From the NCBI RefSeq assembly GCF_008580665.1, contig NZ_BKDJ01000015.1, positions 16,713-80,712 on the forward strand: DNA of 64,000 nt, read 5' to 3'. This DNA comes from Zafaria cholistanensis. Its GTDB lineage: Bacteria > Actinomycetota > Actinomycetes > Actinomycetales > Micrococcaceae. A program made the translations under genes and the position numbers. This document shows, piece after piece, positions 14,305 through 22,545 of the stretch. The notes beneath the pieces were generated by a model. That model was not told the DNA's origin. It saw only the letters and a list, made by a program, of their open reading frames with translations, and searched no databases. Each line of letters starts with the position of its first letter. The first letter of the stretch is position 1.

Positions 14305-15090
14305 ATGATCAGATTCGAGCACGTCACTAAGATCTACGACCAGAAGTCCCGGCCTGCCCTGGACGGAATCGACATCGAGATCAACCGGGGCGACTTCGCC
14401 TTCCTGGTCGGGGCCTCCGGCTCCGGCAAATCGACCTTCCTGCGCCTGGTGCTGCGCGAGGACCGTGCCACCCGCGGTTCAGTGTATGTGGCGGGCCAGA
14501 ACGTGGCCCGCATCCCCAGCTGGCGCGTGCCGCGGCTGCGCCGCGGCATCGGCGTCGTCTTTCAGGACTTCCGCCTGCTTCCCAACAAGGACGTCTTCGG
14601 CAACGTCGCCTTCGCCATGCAGGTGATTGGCAAGAGCCGCGCCGTCATCCGCGAAACCGTGCCCGAGGTCCTGCGCACCGTGGGCCTGGAGGGCAAGGGG
14701 CACCGGCTGCCGGGCGAACTTTCCGGCGGCGAGCAGCAGCGGGTGGCGATCGCCCGGGCCATCGTGAACCGCCCCGGCATCCTGCTGGCCGACGAACCCA
14801 CCGGCAACCTGGACCCCGCCACCAGCGTGGGCATCATGAACGTGCTGGACCGGATCAACCAGAACGGCACCACCGTGCTGATGGCCACGCACGACGACGA
14901 CATCGTCAACAGCATGCGCCGGCGCGTGATCGAACTCTCCGCCGGAAAGGTTATCCGCGACGAGGCCGCGGGCGAGTACACCACCATGATCCCGGTCATC
15001 AACGCCGACGGCACCCGCGAGCTGCAGCCCGCGGCCCGACCCGCCGCCCAGGCCATCGCCCCCTTCGACACCGAGGAGGACGACCTGTGA
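14305..15090 (+). CDS. ftsE: cell division ATP-binding protein FtsE
   Basis: 261 residues. An ABC ATPase that pairs with FtsX at the division septum and drives activation of peptidoglycan hydrolases. It has Walker A in [10 protein letters not shown], the signature [15 protein letters not shown], Walker [13 protein letters not shown] and the switch His in MATHDDDIV. The ATG at 14305 matches the family start [11 protein letters not shown]; the eight residues before it in the open frame are not conserved. About 35 residues at the C-terminus, after IRDEAAGEY, extend beyond the usual length, as in many high-G+C actinobacteria. The stop overlaps the ftsX GTG by four bases. Confidence 0.97.
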   Translation: MIRFEHVTKIYDQKSRPALDGIDIEINRGDFAFLVGASGSGKSTFLRLVLREDRATRGSVYVAGQNVARIPSWRVPRLRRGIGVVFQDFRLLPNKDVFGNVAFAMQVIGKSRAVIRETVPEVLRTVGLEGKGHRLPGELSGGEQQRVAIARAIVNRPGILLADEPTGNLDPATSVGIMNVLDRINQNGTTVLMATHDDDIVNSMRRRVIELSAGKVIRDEAAGEYTTMIPVINADGTRELQPAARPAAQAIAPFDTEEDDL

Positions 15091-16001
15091 GGCTCGCGTT
15101 CGTCCTCTCCGAGATCGCCTCCGGCCTGCGCCGGAACCTCTCGATGGTCGTCTCCGTGGTGCTGGTGACGTTCGTGTCCCTGACGTTTGTCGGCTCCGCC
15201 GCCCTGCTGCAGATGCAGATCAACCAGATGAAGGGTTTCTGGTATGACCGCGTGCAGGTGGCCGTGTTCCTCTGCGGCGAGGACTACGGGTCCGCCACGT
15301 GTGCCGAGGGTGCCGTCACCGGCGGGCAGCGCGAGGAGATCCGCGCGATGCTTGGCTCCGAGGCGGTGAAGCCCTACGTCGAAAGCTTCGAGTACGAGTC
15401 CCAGGAGCAGGCCCTGACCCACTTCCGCGAGCAGTTCCGGAACTCGCCCATCGTGGACACCGTCACCGCCGACCAGCTGCCCGAATCCTTCCGGGTCAAG
15501 CTGGTGGACCCGGAGAAATACGAAATCATCAACGAACTCTTTTCCTCGATGCAGGGCGTGGACGTGGTCGTGGACCAGCGCGAGCTGCTGGAAAAGATCT
15601 TCTCGATCATGAACATTGCCTCCCTGGTGGCGGTGGGCGTGGCCGCCGTGATGATCGTCTGCGCCATCCTGCTCGTGGCCACCACCATCCGGCTCTCCGC
15701 CTTCAGCCGGCGCCGCGAAACCGGCATCATGCGCCTGGTGGGGGCGTCCAAGCTGGTGATCCAGTTGCCCTTCGTCCTCGAGGGCGTCATCGCGGCCGTG
15801 CTGGGAGCCGTGCTGGCCGCCGCCGCGCTGTGGGGCGTGGCGCAGTTCCTCATCGAGGGCAGGCTGGCCCGGGAGTATCCGGGTACCGCGTTCATCTCCA
15901 CCGGCGATGTCCTGCTGCTCTCCCCGGCACTGGTGGCCCTGGGGGCGCTGCTGGCTGGTGTATCGTCGGCCCTGACCTTGAGGCGCTACTTGAAGGTTTA
16001 G
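15087..16001 (+). CDS. ftsX: cell division membrane protein FtsX
   Basis: 304 residues, four membrane segments: one near the N-terminus ([20 protein letters not shown]) and three in the C-terminal half, the last ending LRRYLKV. The large extracytoplasmic loop between segments 1 and 2 (about residues 45-165) holds two cysteines ([15 protein letters not shown]) likely to form a disulfide, as in mycobacterial FtsX. The loop should bind the downstream coiled-coil peptidase. GTG start overlaps ftsE. With FtsE it forms an ABC-type mechanotransmitter rather than a transporter. Confidence 0.96.
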   Translation: MRLAFVLSEIASGLRRNLSMVVSVVLVTFVSLTFVGSAALLQMQINQMKGFWYDRVQVAVFLCGEDYGSATCAEGAVTGGQREEIRAMLGSEAVKPYVESFEYESQEQALTHFREQFRNSPIVDTVTADQLPESFRVKLVDPEKYEIINELFSSMQGVDVVVDQRELLEKIFSIMNIASLVAVGVAAVMIVCAILLVATTIRLSAFSRRRETGIMRLVGASKLVIQLPFVLEGVIAAVLGAVLAAAALWGVAQFLIEGRLAREYPGTAFISTGDVLLLSPALVALGALLAGVSSALTLRRYLKV

Positions 16002-16071
16002 GCCCCTGTGCCCCGCCCCGGGACCGCGGCGGGGCCCTCTGAAATCGGACCTCTGGAAAGGACAGGCTGGC

Positions 16072-17466
16072 TTGGCTGGATACGGACGCTGGAGTATGCC
16101 CAGAACGATGGCCGGAGTGGCGCTGGCGGCGCTGCTGGCGCTGGGCGTGGCCACCTCCGGCGCGGTCGCTGACGACCTCGATGACCAGAAGGCGCACATC
16201 GAGGAGAATATCCAGAGCCTGGAGGGGGACCTCGAATACCTCGACGCGGACATCCGGAAGACCGCAGCCCAGCTCAAGGACTACCAGTCCAAGCTGCCCG
16301 CCGCTGAGGCGGCCCTCGCCGAGGCCCAGGGCCGGGTGCAGGCGGCGGCCGACGAGGTGGGCGCTCTGGCCGCGCGCGTGGAGCTGGCGCAGGAGAGCAG
16401 GGGCCAAATCGCCCGGCAGGTGGCCGAGGACGAGGCCAAGTACAGGGACGTCCGCAAGGCCATCGGACAGATTGCCACCCAGGCGTACAAGCGCGGGGGC
16501 GTTTCCGGCGACCTCACCCTGATCCTCGAGGCGGCCTCCGACGGCGACCTGGCCAACGGAATCGACCTGGCCGACCAGGCCATGCGCAGCCAGAACGCGG
16601 CACTGGACCGGCTGGGGCAGCAGGGCGCCACGGACCGCAACGCCCAAGCCCGCCTGGCCGCGGTGGAGGAGGAGATCGTGGGGCTCAAGGCCAGGGCGGA
16701 GGCCGCGCTGGAGCGCGAGCAGGCCGCCCGCGACGAAGCCGAGGAATCCAAGCGCGAGGTCGACGCACTGGTGACCCGCACCGAGGAACTCACCGAGGAA
16801 CTTGCCGCCAAGCGGCCGAAGATCCAGGCCCGCCTGGCCGCCCAGGAGGCCGAGCACGCGGCGGTCCTGGCCGACATCAAGGCGCGCCAGGAGAAGCTGC
16901 TGCGCGAGGCCGAAGCCCGGCGCAAGGCCGAGGAGGCTGCGGCCAGGAAACGCAACGCGGGCTCCTCATCGGGCTCCTCGGGAAGTTCCTCCTCGGGGAG
17001 TTCCTCCTCGGGAAGCTCCTCGAAACCGCAGACCTCCGTCAGCGGGTGGGGCCTGATCCGCCCCACCGCCGGCGGCTATATCACCTCGCGCTTCGGCTGG
17101 CGGCCCACCCCCGCCGGCACCATCGACTACGGCGGGCGCGGCGGCTACGTGCATGCCGGCGTCGACTGGGGATTCGGTGGCGCCTGCGGGGCTCCGATCC
17201 GCGCCGCGGCGTCGGGGGAGGTGTGGTTCGCGGCCATGTCCGCGTCCTCCGGCAACAAGGTCACGGTCAGCCACGGCGTGGTCAACGGCCACGCGCTGGC
17301 CACCAACTACCACCACATGTCCTCCTACGTGGTCTCCCCGGGCCAGCGCGTGGGCCGGGGGCAGGTCATCGGGTACGTCGGCACCACCGGCAACTCCACC
17401 GGCTGCCATCTGCATTTCGAGACGATCCTCGACGGCAGCGCCGTGGATCCGCTGGGCCTGCTGTAG
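16072..17466 (+). CDS. secreted coiled-coil M23 peptidase, probable FtsEX partner
   Basis: 464 residues. A signal peptide (VALAALLALGVATSGAVA, cut near residue 34) precedes a long coiled-coil region (about residues 35-300, heavy in Ala, Glu, Gln and Arg). A Ser/Gly linker of 15-bp DNA repeats (about 16964-17030) comes next, then an intact M23 LytM domain with HAGVD and HLHFE zinc ligands. The layout equals EnvC or PcsB-type proteins that FtsEX activates at the septum. Unlike EnvC the zinc residues are complete, so it should cut peptide cross-links itself. The TTG start at 16072 is favoured by GGAAAGGA nine bases upstream; ATG 16096 is an alternative. It lies 70 bases after ftsX on the same strand. 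Confidence 0.9.
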   Translation: MAGYGRWSMPRTMAGVALAALLALGVATSGAVADDLDDQKAHIEENIQSLEGDLEYLDADIRKTAAQLKDYQSKLPAAEAALAEAQGRVQAAADEVGALAARVELAQESRGQIARQVAEDEAKYRDVRKAIGQIATQAYKRGGVSGDLTLILEAASDGDLANGIDLADQAMRSQNAALDRLGQQGATDRNAQARLAAVEEEIVGLKARAEAALEREQAARDEAEESKREVDALVTRTEELTEELAAKRPKIQARLAAQEAEHAAVLADIKARQEKLLREAEARRKAEEAAARKRNAGSSSGSSGSSSSGSSSSGSSSKPQTSVSGWGLIRPTAGGYITSRFGWRPTPAGTIDYGGRGGYVHAGVDWGFGGACGAPIRAAASGEVWFAAMSASSGNKVTVSHGVVNGHALATNYHHMSSYVVSPGQRVGRGQVIGYVGTTGNSTGCHLHFETILDGSAVDPLGLL

Positions 17467-17523
17467 CGTAGGGGGGATGTTCCGCGCCGACGGCGGACCC
17501 CCAACGACTCCAGGAGGTGGCGC

Positions 17524-17997
17524 ATGCCCAAGGAAACCGGAGAAAAGGTCGTTGCGACCAACCGCAAGGCCCTCCACGACTACCATGTCCTGGATACCTA
17601 CGAGGCAGGCATGGTGCTCAGCGGCACCGAGGTGAAGTCGCTGCGCGAGGGCAAGGCTTCCCTGGTGGACGGCTTCGGCCAGTTCTACCGCGATGAGTTG
17701 TTCATCGAGAACGTGTACATCCCCGAGTACCTCAACGGATCCTGGACCAACCACGCCGCCCGCCGCCGCCGCAAGCTGCTGCTGCACCGGGCGGAGCTGG
17801 CCAAGATCGAACGCCGCATCCAGGAGTCGGGCTTTACGATCGTCCCGCTGAAGCTGTATTTCAAGGACGGGCGCGCGAAGCTGGAAATTGGGGTGGCCAA
17901 GGGCAAGAAGGAGTACGACAAGCGCCAGACGCTGCGCGAGAAACAGGACAACCGCGAGGCCCTGCGCGCCATGCGCGAACGCAACCGGCGCGGCTGA
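17524..17997 (+). CDS. smpB: SsrA-binding protein SmpB
   Basis: 157 residues, normal length. SmpB carries tmRNA to stalled ribosomes for trans-translation. It starts with the conserved [20 protein letters not shown], includes [14 protein letters not shown] and ends with the basic tail [16 protein letters not shown] that mimics a codon-anticodon stem in the decoding centre. A strong ribosome-binding site (AGGAGGTGG) precedes ATG 17524. The tmRNA gene is 143 bases downstream on the same strand. Confidence 0.98.
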   Translation: MPKETGEKVVATNRKALHDYHVLDTYEAGMVLSGTEVKSLREGKASLVDGFGQFYRDELFIENVYIPEYLNGSWTNHAARRRRKLLLHRAELAKIERRIQESGFTIVPLKLYFKDGRAKLEIGVAKGKKEYDKRQTLREKQDNREALRAMRERNRRG

Positions 17998-18140
17998 GCC
18001 CGAACCTCCGTTTCCTTCGGGACGGTTTCCTTCGGCACGGGGCCGGGAATGATTTGCGGGGTCCGTGGGTTAGAATGGATGTACCGCGGTGAAAGCTGCG
18101 GGAGGTGGGCGGCGACAGCAGCCCATTGGCAACAAAATAC

Positions 18141-18509
18141 GGGGATGATCGGTTTCGACGATGTGAGTCGCGACAGGTGAAGCGGGCCGAGGATGCAGAG
18201 TTATCTCGTAAACGCTCTCTGTAAACCAATAAGTGCCGAATCTAAGCGCACTGACTTCGCTCTCGCTGCCTAAGTAGCCAGACGGTCCGTCAGCCAGGGG
18301 ATGCTATCGCCCCTGTTCCTGGCGTCAGCTAGATAGCCACTGCTGGCCACCTGGGTTACCGGGGTGGCCGGGACTTTTAGGTAACTGGGCCCGGATCAGA
18401 CACTCGTTTGCATGATGTCTGGGGCCGAGAAAATCCGACGCAAACTGCGCCCGGAGAAGCCCTGGCAACACCACATCGGACGGGGGTTCAATTCCCCCCA
18501 TCTCCACCA
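18141..18509 (+). ncRNA. ssrA: transfer-messenger RNA (tmRNA)
   Basis: About 369 nt. The 5-prime end GGGGATGATCGGTTTCGACG pairs with the 3-prime CATCTCC before an encoded ACCA end, and the T-arm reads GGGGGTTCAATTCCCCC. The tag frame runs from GCC 18235 to TAA 18271-18273 and encodes AESKRTDFALAA, ending in the ALAA degron read by ClpXP-type proteases. It lies beside smpB and rescues stalled ribosomes. The exact first base is inferred from acceptor-stem pairing. Confidence 0.96.
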
Positions 18510-18510
18510 C

Positions 18511-18551
18511 AAACAGGAAGGGCCCCGCCACCGGCGGGGCCCTTCCTGTTT
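18511..18551. terminator. 19-bp perfect hairpin after tmRNA
   Basis: AAACAGGAAGGGCCCCGCC (18511-18529) pairs with 18533-18551 around a three-base loop. The flanking A and T runs make it usable in both directions; it starts two bases after the tmRNA CCA. Confidence 0.92.
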
Positions 18552-18677
18552 CCGCGGCAGCTATGGCGGGCCGCACCCGGCAGGGTGACAATGCTGGCAA
18601 AGGGAAAACGCCAGGGCACCGTCGGGCCGGCGGCGTACCGGCTCCGGACAGGCCGCGTCAGCAGGGAGATGAAGACC

Positions 18678-20018
18678 ATGGTCGTTTTCGCCGACCGGAG
18701 GGATGCCGGGCGCCAGCTGGCGCGCCGCCTCGAACACTGGCGGGGGCACGATGTCGTCGTCCTCGGGCTGCCCCGCGGCGGCGTTCCGGTCGCCTACGAG
18801 GTCGCCAAGGCGCTGGGGGCCCCGCTGGATGTGATCATCGTGCGCAAGCTGGGGCTGCCCTTCCAGCCCGAAGTCGCCATGGGCGCCATCGGGGAGGACG
18901 GCGCCCGGATGCTCAACCGGCACCTGATCACCCGCGCCGGCGTTTCGCCGGAGGAGATTGATGAGGTGGAGGCCCGCGAGCGCGCCGTGATGGAGGAACG
19001 GATCCTGCGGTTCCGCAGGGGCCGCGCACGCATCAGCCTGGCCGGCCGGACCGCGCTGGTGGTTGACGACGGCATCGCCACCGGCGCCACAGCGAACGTC
19101 GCCTGCCAGGTGGCCCGGCACCTGGGCGCCGCACGGGTGGTGCTGGCGGCCCCGGTCGCTCCGCGCGAAGCCGTCGAGCACGCCGAGGGTGCGGACGAAG
19201 TGGTGGTGATGTCGATGCCGCGCGAATTTATGGCCGTCGGAATGCACTACAACGACTTCTCGCCGACCAGCGAGGAGGAGGTCATAGCGCTGCTGGACGC
19301 GGCCGCGGCCCCCCGAGAGAAGGACGAGGCCGCGGGCCCCGATGCGGACGAGGATGTTGGGATCCCCGTGGGGGACGTCATCCTTGCCGGCCACCTGCAG
19401 GTTCCGCCGGGCGCTACCGGCATCGTGGTGTTCGCCCACGGCAGCGGCAGCAGCCGCCACAGCCCGCGCAACCGCTACGTGGCCTCCGTCCTCCAGGAGG
19501 CGGGCCTCGGCACGCTGCTGGTGGACCTGTTGAGCGCGGAGGAGGAACTCGACCGCGCGAACGTCTTCGACATCGGCCTGCTGGCCGGCCGCCTGGAGGC
19601 CGTCACCGCCTGGCTGGGCACCCGCGCCGACACCCGCGGCTGCGCCGTGGGCTATTTCGGGGCCAGCACCGGGGCCGGCGCGGCCCTGCAGGCCGCCGCC
19701 GATCCCGCCTCCCCGGCCGCCGCCGTCGTCTCCCGGGGCGGCCGCGTCGACCTGGCCGGACCCCGGCTGGGCGAGGTCCGGGCACCCACGCTGATGGTCG
19801 TCGGCAGCCGGGACGAATACGTCTTGGAGCTGAACCGGCAGGCGCAGTCCCTGATGACCTGCCCCACCCGGCTGGCGGTGGTGGCCGGGGCGACGCACCT
19901 GTTCGAGGAGCCCGGGACGCTGTCCGAGGCCGCGGAGCTGGCCCGGGACTGGTTCGTGGAGCACCTGCACGGCTCGCCCGGGGACCGCCCGCCTGGCGGC
20001 CCGGTTTCTGGCGGCTAG
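18678..20018 (+). CDS. fused phosphoribosyltransferase and alpha/beta hydrolase (dienelactone-hydrolase-like)
   Basis: About 446 residues. Residues 1-215 are a type I phosphoribosyltransferase-like domain with LPRGGVPVAYEVAKALG near the N-terminus and the PRPP loop ALVVDDGIATGATA. Residues about 230-446 are an alpha/beta hydrolase with VFAHGSGSSRHSPRN, the nucleophile-elbow region VGYFGASTGAG (Ser in GASTG), an acid in VVGSRDEYV and His in GATHLFEEPG. The fusion is recurrent in bacteria but has no agreed substrate. I start at ATG 18678 because AGGGAG lies nine bases upstream; ATG 18669 overlaps that site. The stop TAG shares a CTAG palindrome with the stop of the convergent protease gene. Confidence 0.85.
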   Translation: MVVFADRRDAGRQLARRLEHWRGHDVVVLGLPRGGVPVAYEVAKALGAPLDVIIVRKLGLPFQPEVAMGAIGEDGARMLNRHLITRAGVSPEEIDEVEARERAVMEERILRFRRGRARISLAGRTALVVDDGIATGATANVACQVARHLGAARVVLAAPVAPREAVEHAEGADEVVVMSMPREFMAVGMHYNDFSPTSEEEVIALLDAAAAPREKDEAAGPDADEDVGIPVGDVILAGHLQVPPGATGIVVFAHGSGSSRHSPRNRYVASVLQEAGLGTLLVDLLSAEEELDRANVFDIGLLAGRLEAVTAWLGTRADTRGCAVGYFGASTGAGAALQAAADPASPAAAVVSRGGRVDLAGPRLGEVRAPTLMVVGSRDEYVLELNRQAQSLMTCPTRLAVVAGATHLFEEPGTLSEAAELARDWFVEHLHGSPGDRPPGGPVSGG

Positions 20019-20812
20019 TGTCGGGTGCCGTAAATGACCGCGAGGTTCACGAAGTTGGTGGCGTCCGGCTCCGGATCGGTGGTGTCGGAGGTGTAGGCAT
20101 TCATCACGTCCTCCGAATCCTTCCGGTGGACCAGGCCCAGCGCGTGGCCCATCTCATGCACGATCGTGGCCAGGGCGCCGTTGTCGCTGGAGCGGTCCAG
20201 CAGTCCCGTGTGCAGGGTAATCTCTCCTCCGGTCCGGTAGGCGCCGCGGTCCCGGCCGGAAAAGCTGCCGTCGCTCTCCCCGTCGTCGCCGGCGTTGTCC
20301 ACCGAGACCATGGTGACGCAGTTGGCATCCTCCGGGCAGGAGGCCACGGCCACCGCCTCAACGCAGGGGCTGACGGACCAGTAGTCCACGGCGTCCGTGG
20401 ACAATCCGACGTAGCGGCCCTCGAGGCCGCCGGTTTCGAAGTAGACCAGCAGCTCTTCCCCGTCCTCCTTGCGCCACGGCGTCTCGGGGGAGTCCTGGAG
20501 ATCGAGGTCCCGCAGGGTGGACCCGGCCGGTACGCTGCACTCCGTCGGCGCCTGGTCCGGGGTGGGGTCGGCACAGCCGGCCAGCAGCAGGAGCAGGGAC
20601 GCCCCGACCCCCGCCAGCCCGGCCCCTGTCAGTCTCAGCCCTGCCGGTCTGAGCCCTGCCGGTCTGAGCCCTGCCGGTCTGAGCCCCGCTAGTCTAAGCC
20701 CCGCCAGCCCGGCTCCCGTGCGGCGCCGGCCGCTGTACCCGGGCCGCGGGCGGCGGTCGGGGGCGGTATGGAACCCGCCGTCGCCCCCCGCAGCAGGTGC
20801 CTGGCTACGCAT
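20015..20812 (-). CDS. secreted matrixin-type zinc metalloprotease, probable lipoprotein
   Basis: 265 residues. The C-terminal half carries HEMGHALGLVH (residue 219 on), the HExxHxxGxxH zinc motif, followed by a Met in EDVMNAY as the Met-turn, all typical of the matrixin/M10 family. The N-terminus has an Arg-rich start, then five-residue AGLRP-type repeats (15-bp tandem DNA units, 20626-20700). A hydrophobic helix then ends in the lipobox-like LLLLLAGC, so the mature protein is likely lipid-anchored outside the membrane. Cys pairs (SPCVEAVAVASC) suggest a disulfide. ATG 20812 has AGGGG five bases upstream; the repeat block makes the n-region unusually long (about 60 residues). Substrate unknown. 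Confidence 0.84.
   Translation of the reverse strand: MRSQAPAAGGDGGFHTAPDRRPRPGYSGRRRTGAGLAGLRLAGLRPAGLRPAGLRPAGLRLTGAGLAGVGASLLLLLAGCADPTPDQAPTECSVPAGSTLRDLDLQDSPETPWRKEDGEELLVYFETGGLEGRYVGLSTDAVDYWSVSPCVEAVAVASCPEDANCVTMVSVDNAGDDGESDGSFSGRDRGAYRTGGEITLHTGLLDRSSDNGALATIVHEMGHALGLVHRKDSEDVMNAYTSDTTDPEPDATNFVNLAVIYGTRH
20626..20700. repeat. five tandem 15-bp units in the protease signal region
   Basis: CTGCCGGTCTGAGCC is present three times exactly (20641-20685), with one diverged unit on each side. It encodes five-residue AGLRP-type repeats on the minus strand and keeps the frame. Confidence 0.92.
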
Positions 20813-21004
20813 CGGGACCCCTGCCGGCCCCCGCCGCCGTACGCCCCGCCCCTGCCGACCCCTGCCGTCCCGCGGGGGCGTCCCCCAAGCGGTGATGCCG
20901 CTTGGGGGACGCAGCCTTGCGGGAAACGACCGTTCCCGCCGCTCCCGGGGCGGTGGGCCTTCTGCTGCCGCGGTGCCGGGGATGATGGCCTTCGGAGGGT
21001 GCCG

Positions 21005-22381
21005 TCATGCCGCCTGTTTCCCCCGGAGCGCGCCCACGGTCTCCACCAGGATCCGGCAGAACTGCTCCACCACGTCCTCGGTGGTGTTCAGCGGGGGCAG
21101 CAGGCGCACCACGCAGCCGCCGCGGCCGCCGGTCTCCAGGATCAGGCCTTTGCGCAGGACCTCGTCCTGGACCTGCTGGGCCAGGTCCCCGCCCGGCTTG
21201 CCCGTGTCCGGATCCTGGAATTCGATGCCCCACATCATGCCGCGGCCGCGGACCTCGCGGACCCACGGCAGCGCCTCGAGGGGCTTGAGCAGCGATTCGA
21301 TCTGGCGTCCCCGCTGCTGGACCTGCTCCAGGATGCCATCGCGGCGGACGATCCGCACGGCCTCCGCGCCCGCTGCGAATGCCAGTTGATTGCCGCGGAA
21401 CGTGCCCGTGTGCGCGCCGGGGGCCCACTTGTCCAGTGCCCGGTCGTAAATGATGACGGCGACCGGGGTGCCGATGCCGCTGAGCGCCTTCGAAGCGACG
21501 ATCACGTCGGGCTCGATGCCGTACTGCTCGAACGCGAACCAGGTGCCGGTGCGCCCGCATCCGGTTTGGACTTCGTCAACGATCAGCGGGATGGCGAGTT
21601 CACGGGTGATCGCGCGCAGGCGCTGGACGAATTCCAGCGTGGCGGGGATGACGCCGCCCTCGCCCTGGACCATCTCCAGGATCACCGCCGCCGGCCGCGT
21701 CATGCCGCTGAGGTCGTCCCTGAGCGTGTTTTCCAGGTAGGCCACGCAGTTGGAGGAACAGGTGTCCCGGGCCAGGCCCAAGGGGCACCGGCTGCAGTAG
21801 GTGTAGGGGAAGAAGTGGACCCCGGGCATGCCGTTGGCCACCGGAGCTTTTTGCTGGACGAGGCCGGTGAGGGCCATGCCCATGGCACTGCTGCCGTGGA
21901 AGCCGCCCTGGAAGGAGACCACGTCGCTGCGCCCGGTGGCCGTCTTGCACAGCTTGATGGCCGCATCTACGGCATTGGCCCCGGTGGGACCGCAGAAGTG
22001 GATCTTCATGCGGTCCTGCAGGGCGGCCGGCAGCATGGACAGTTGGGCCTCGATGAAGGCTTCCTTGGCGGGTGTCGGAAAGTCGAGGCCGTGGGTGAAC
22101 CTGCCCAGCTGTTCGGCGGCAATGCCGATCAGCTCCGGGTGGTTGTGCCCCAGGGAGAGCACCCCGGCCCCAGCCAGGCAATCGATGAAGACGTTGCCGT
22201 CCATGTCGCGGACGAACGAGCCGTGGGCCTCATCGATGGCCATGGGCAGGTGGCGCGGATAGGTGCGGGCATTGGATTCGCGGTCCTGCTGGCGGGCCAG
22301 CATGGCTGCCGACCGGGGACCCGGGAGCGGTCCGGCCACGAAGGGCGCAGTGAATTCACTCGAAACTGGTTGAGCGGTCAA
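21005..22381 (-). CDS. diaminobutyrate--2-oxoglutarate aminotransferase-like class III aminotransferase
   Basis: 458 residues, fold type I PLP enzyme. Visible are CLAGAGVLSLGHNHPE, GPTGANAVDAAIKL, FHGSSAMGMALTG, the PLP-phosphate/ring region IVDEVQTGCGRTG and the PLP lysine in VIVASKALSG (about residue 305). The Cys-rich YCSRCPLGLARDTCSSNC loop is typical of the diaminobutyrate aminotransferase branch used in diamine and siderophore routes. It would convert aspartate semialdehyde plus glutamate to 2,4-diaminobutyrate. TTG 22381 is preferred as start because GGGGAA lies six bases upstream. It follows the aspartokinase gene on the same strand after a hairpin. The usual diaminobutyrate decarboxylase partner and ectoine genes are absent here. 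Confidence 0.87.
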   Translation of the reverse strand: MTAQPVSSEFTAPFVAGPLPGPRSAAMLARQQDRESNARTYPRHLPMAIDEAHGSFVRDMDGNVFIDCLAGAGVLSLGHNHPELIGIAAEQLGRFTHGLDFPTPAKEAFIEAQLSMLPAALQDRMKIHFCGPTGANAVDAAIKLCKTATGRSDVVSFQGGFHGSSAMGMALTGLVQQKAPVANGMPGVHFFPYTYCSRCPLGLARDTCSSNCVAYLENTLRDDLSGMTRPAAVILEMVQGEGGVIPATLEFVQRLRAITRELAIPLIVDEVQTGCGRTGTWFAFEQYGIEPDVIVASKALSGIGTPVAVIIYDRALDKWAPGAHTGTFRGNQLAFAAGAEAVRIVRRDGILEQVQQRGRQIESLLKPLEALPWVREVRGRGMMWGIEFQDPDTGKPGGDLAQQVQDEVLRKGLILETGGRGGCVVRLLPPLNTTEDVVEQFCRILVETVGALRGKQAA

Positions 22382-22511
22382 GATGGTTTCCCCCTATTAG
22401 TCAGGAATCGCGCCGATGGGTCCGGGCCACTTGTGCGAAAGTGCGTGATCCTTGGTCCCCGGACCCATTGGACGACGTCCAGTGTCACCGGCGCGTTACG
22501 CGAGCGTTATT

Positions 22512-22541
22512 GCGGTCCCTCCGGCGGACCGGAGGGACCGC
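22512..22541 (-). terminator. 13-bp perfect hairpin between lysC and the aminotransferase gene
   Basis: GCGGTCCCTCCGG (22512-22524) pairs perfectly with 22529-22541 around a four-base loop, four bases beyond the lysC stop. It has no T-run, so it may only reduce read-through. Confidence 0.65.
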
Positions 22542-22545
22542 CGGC

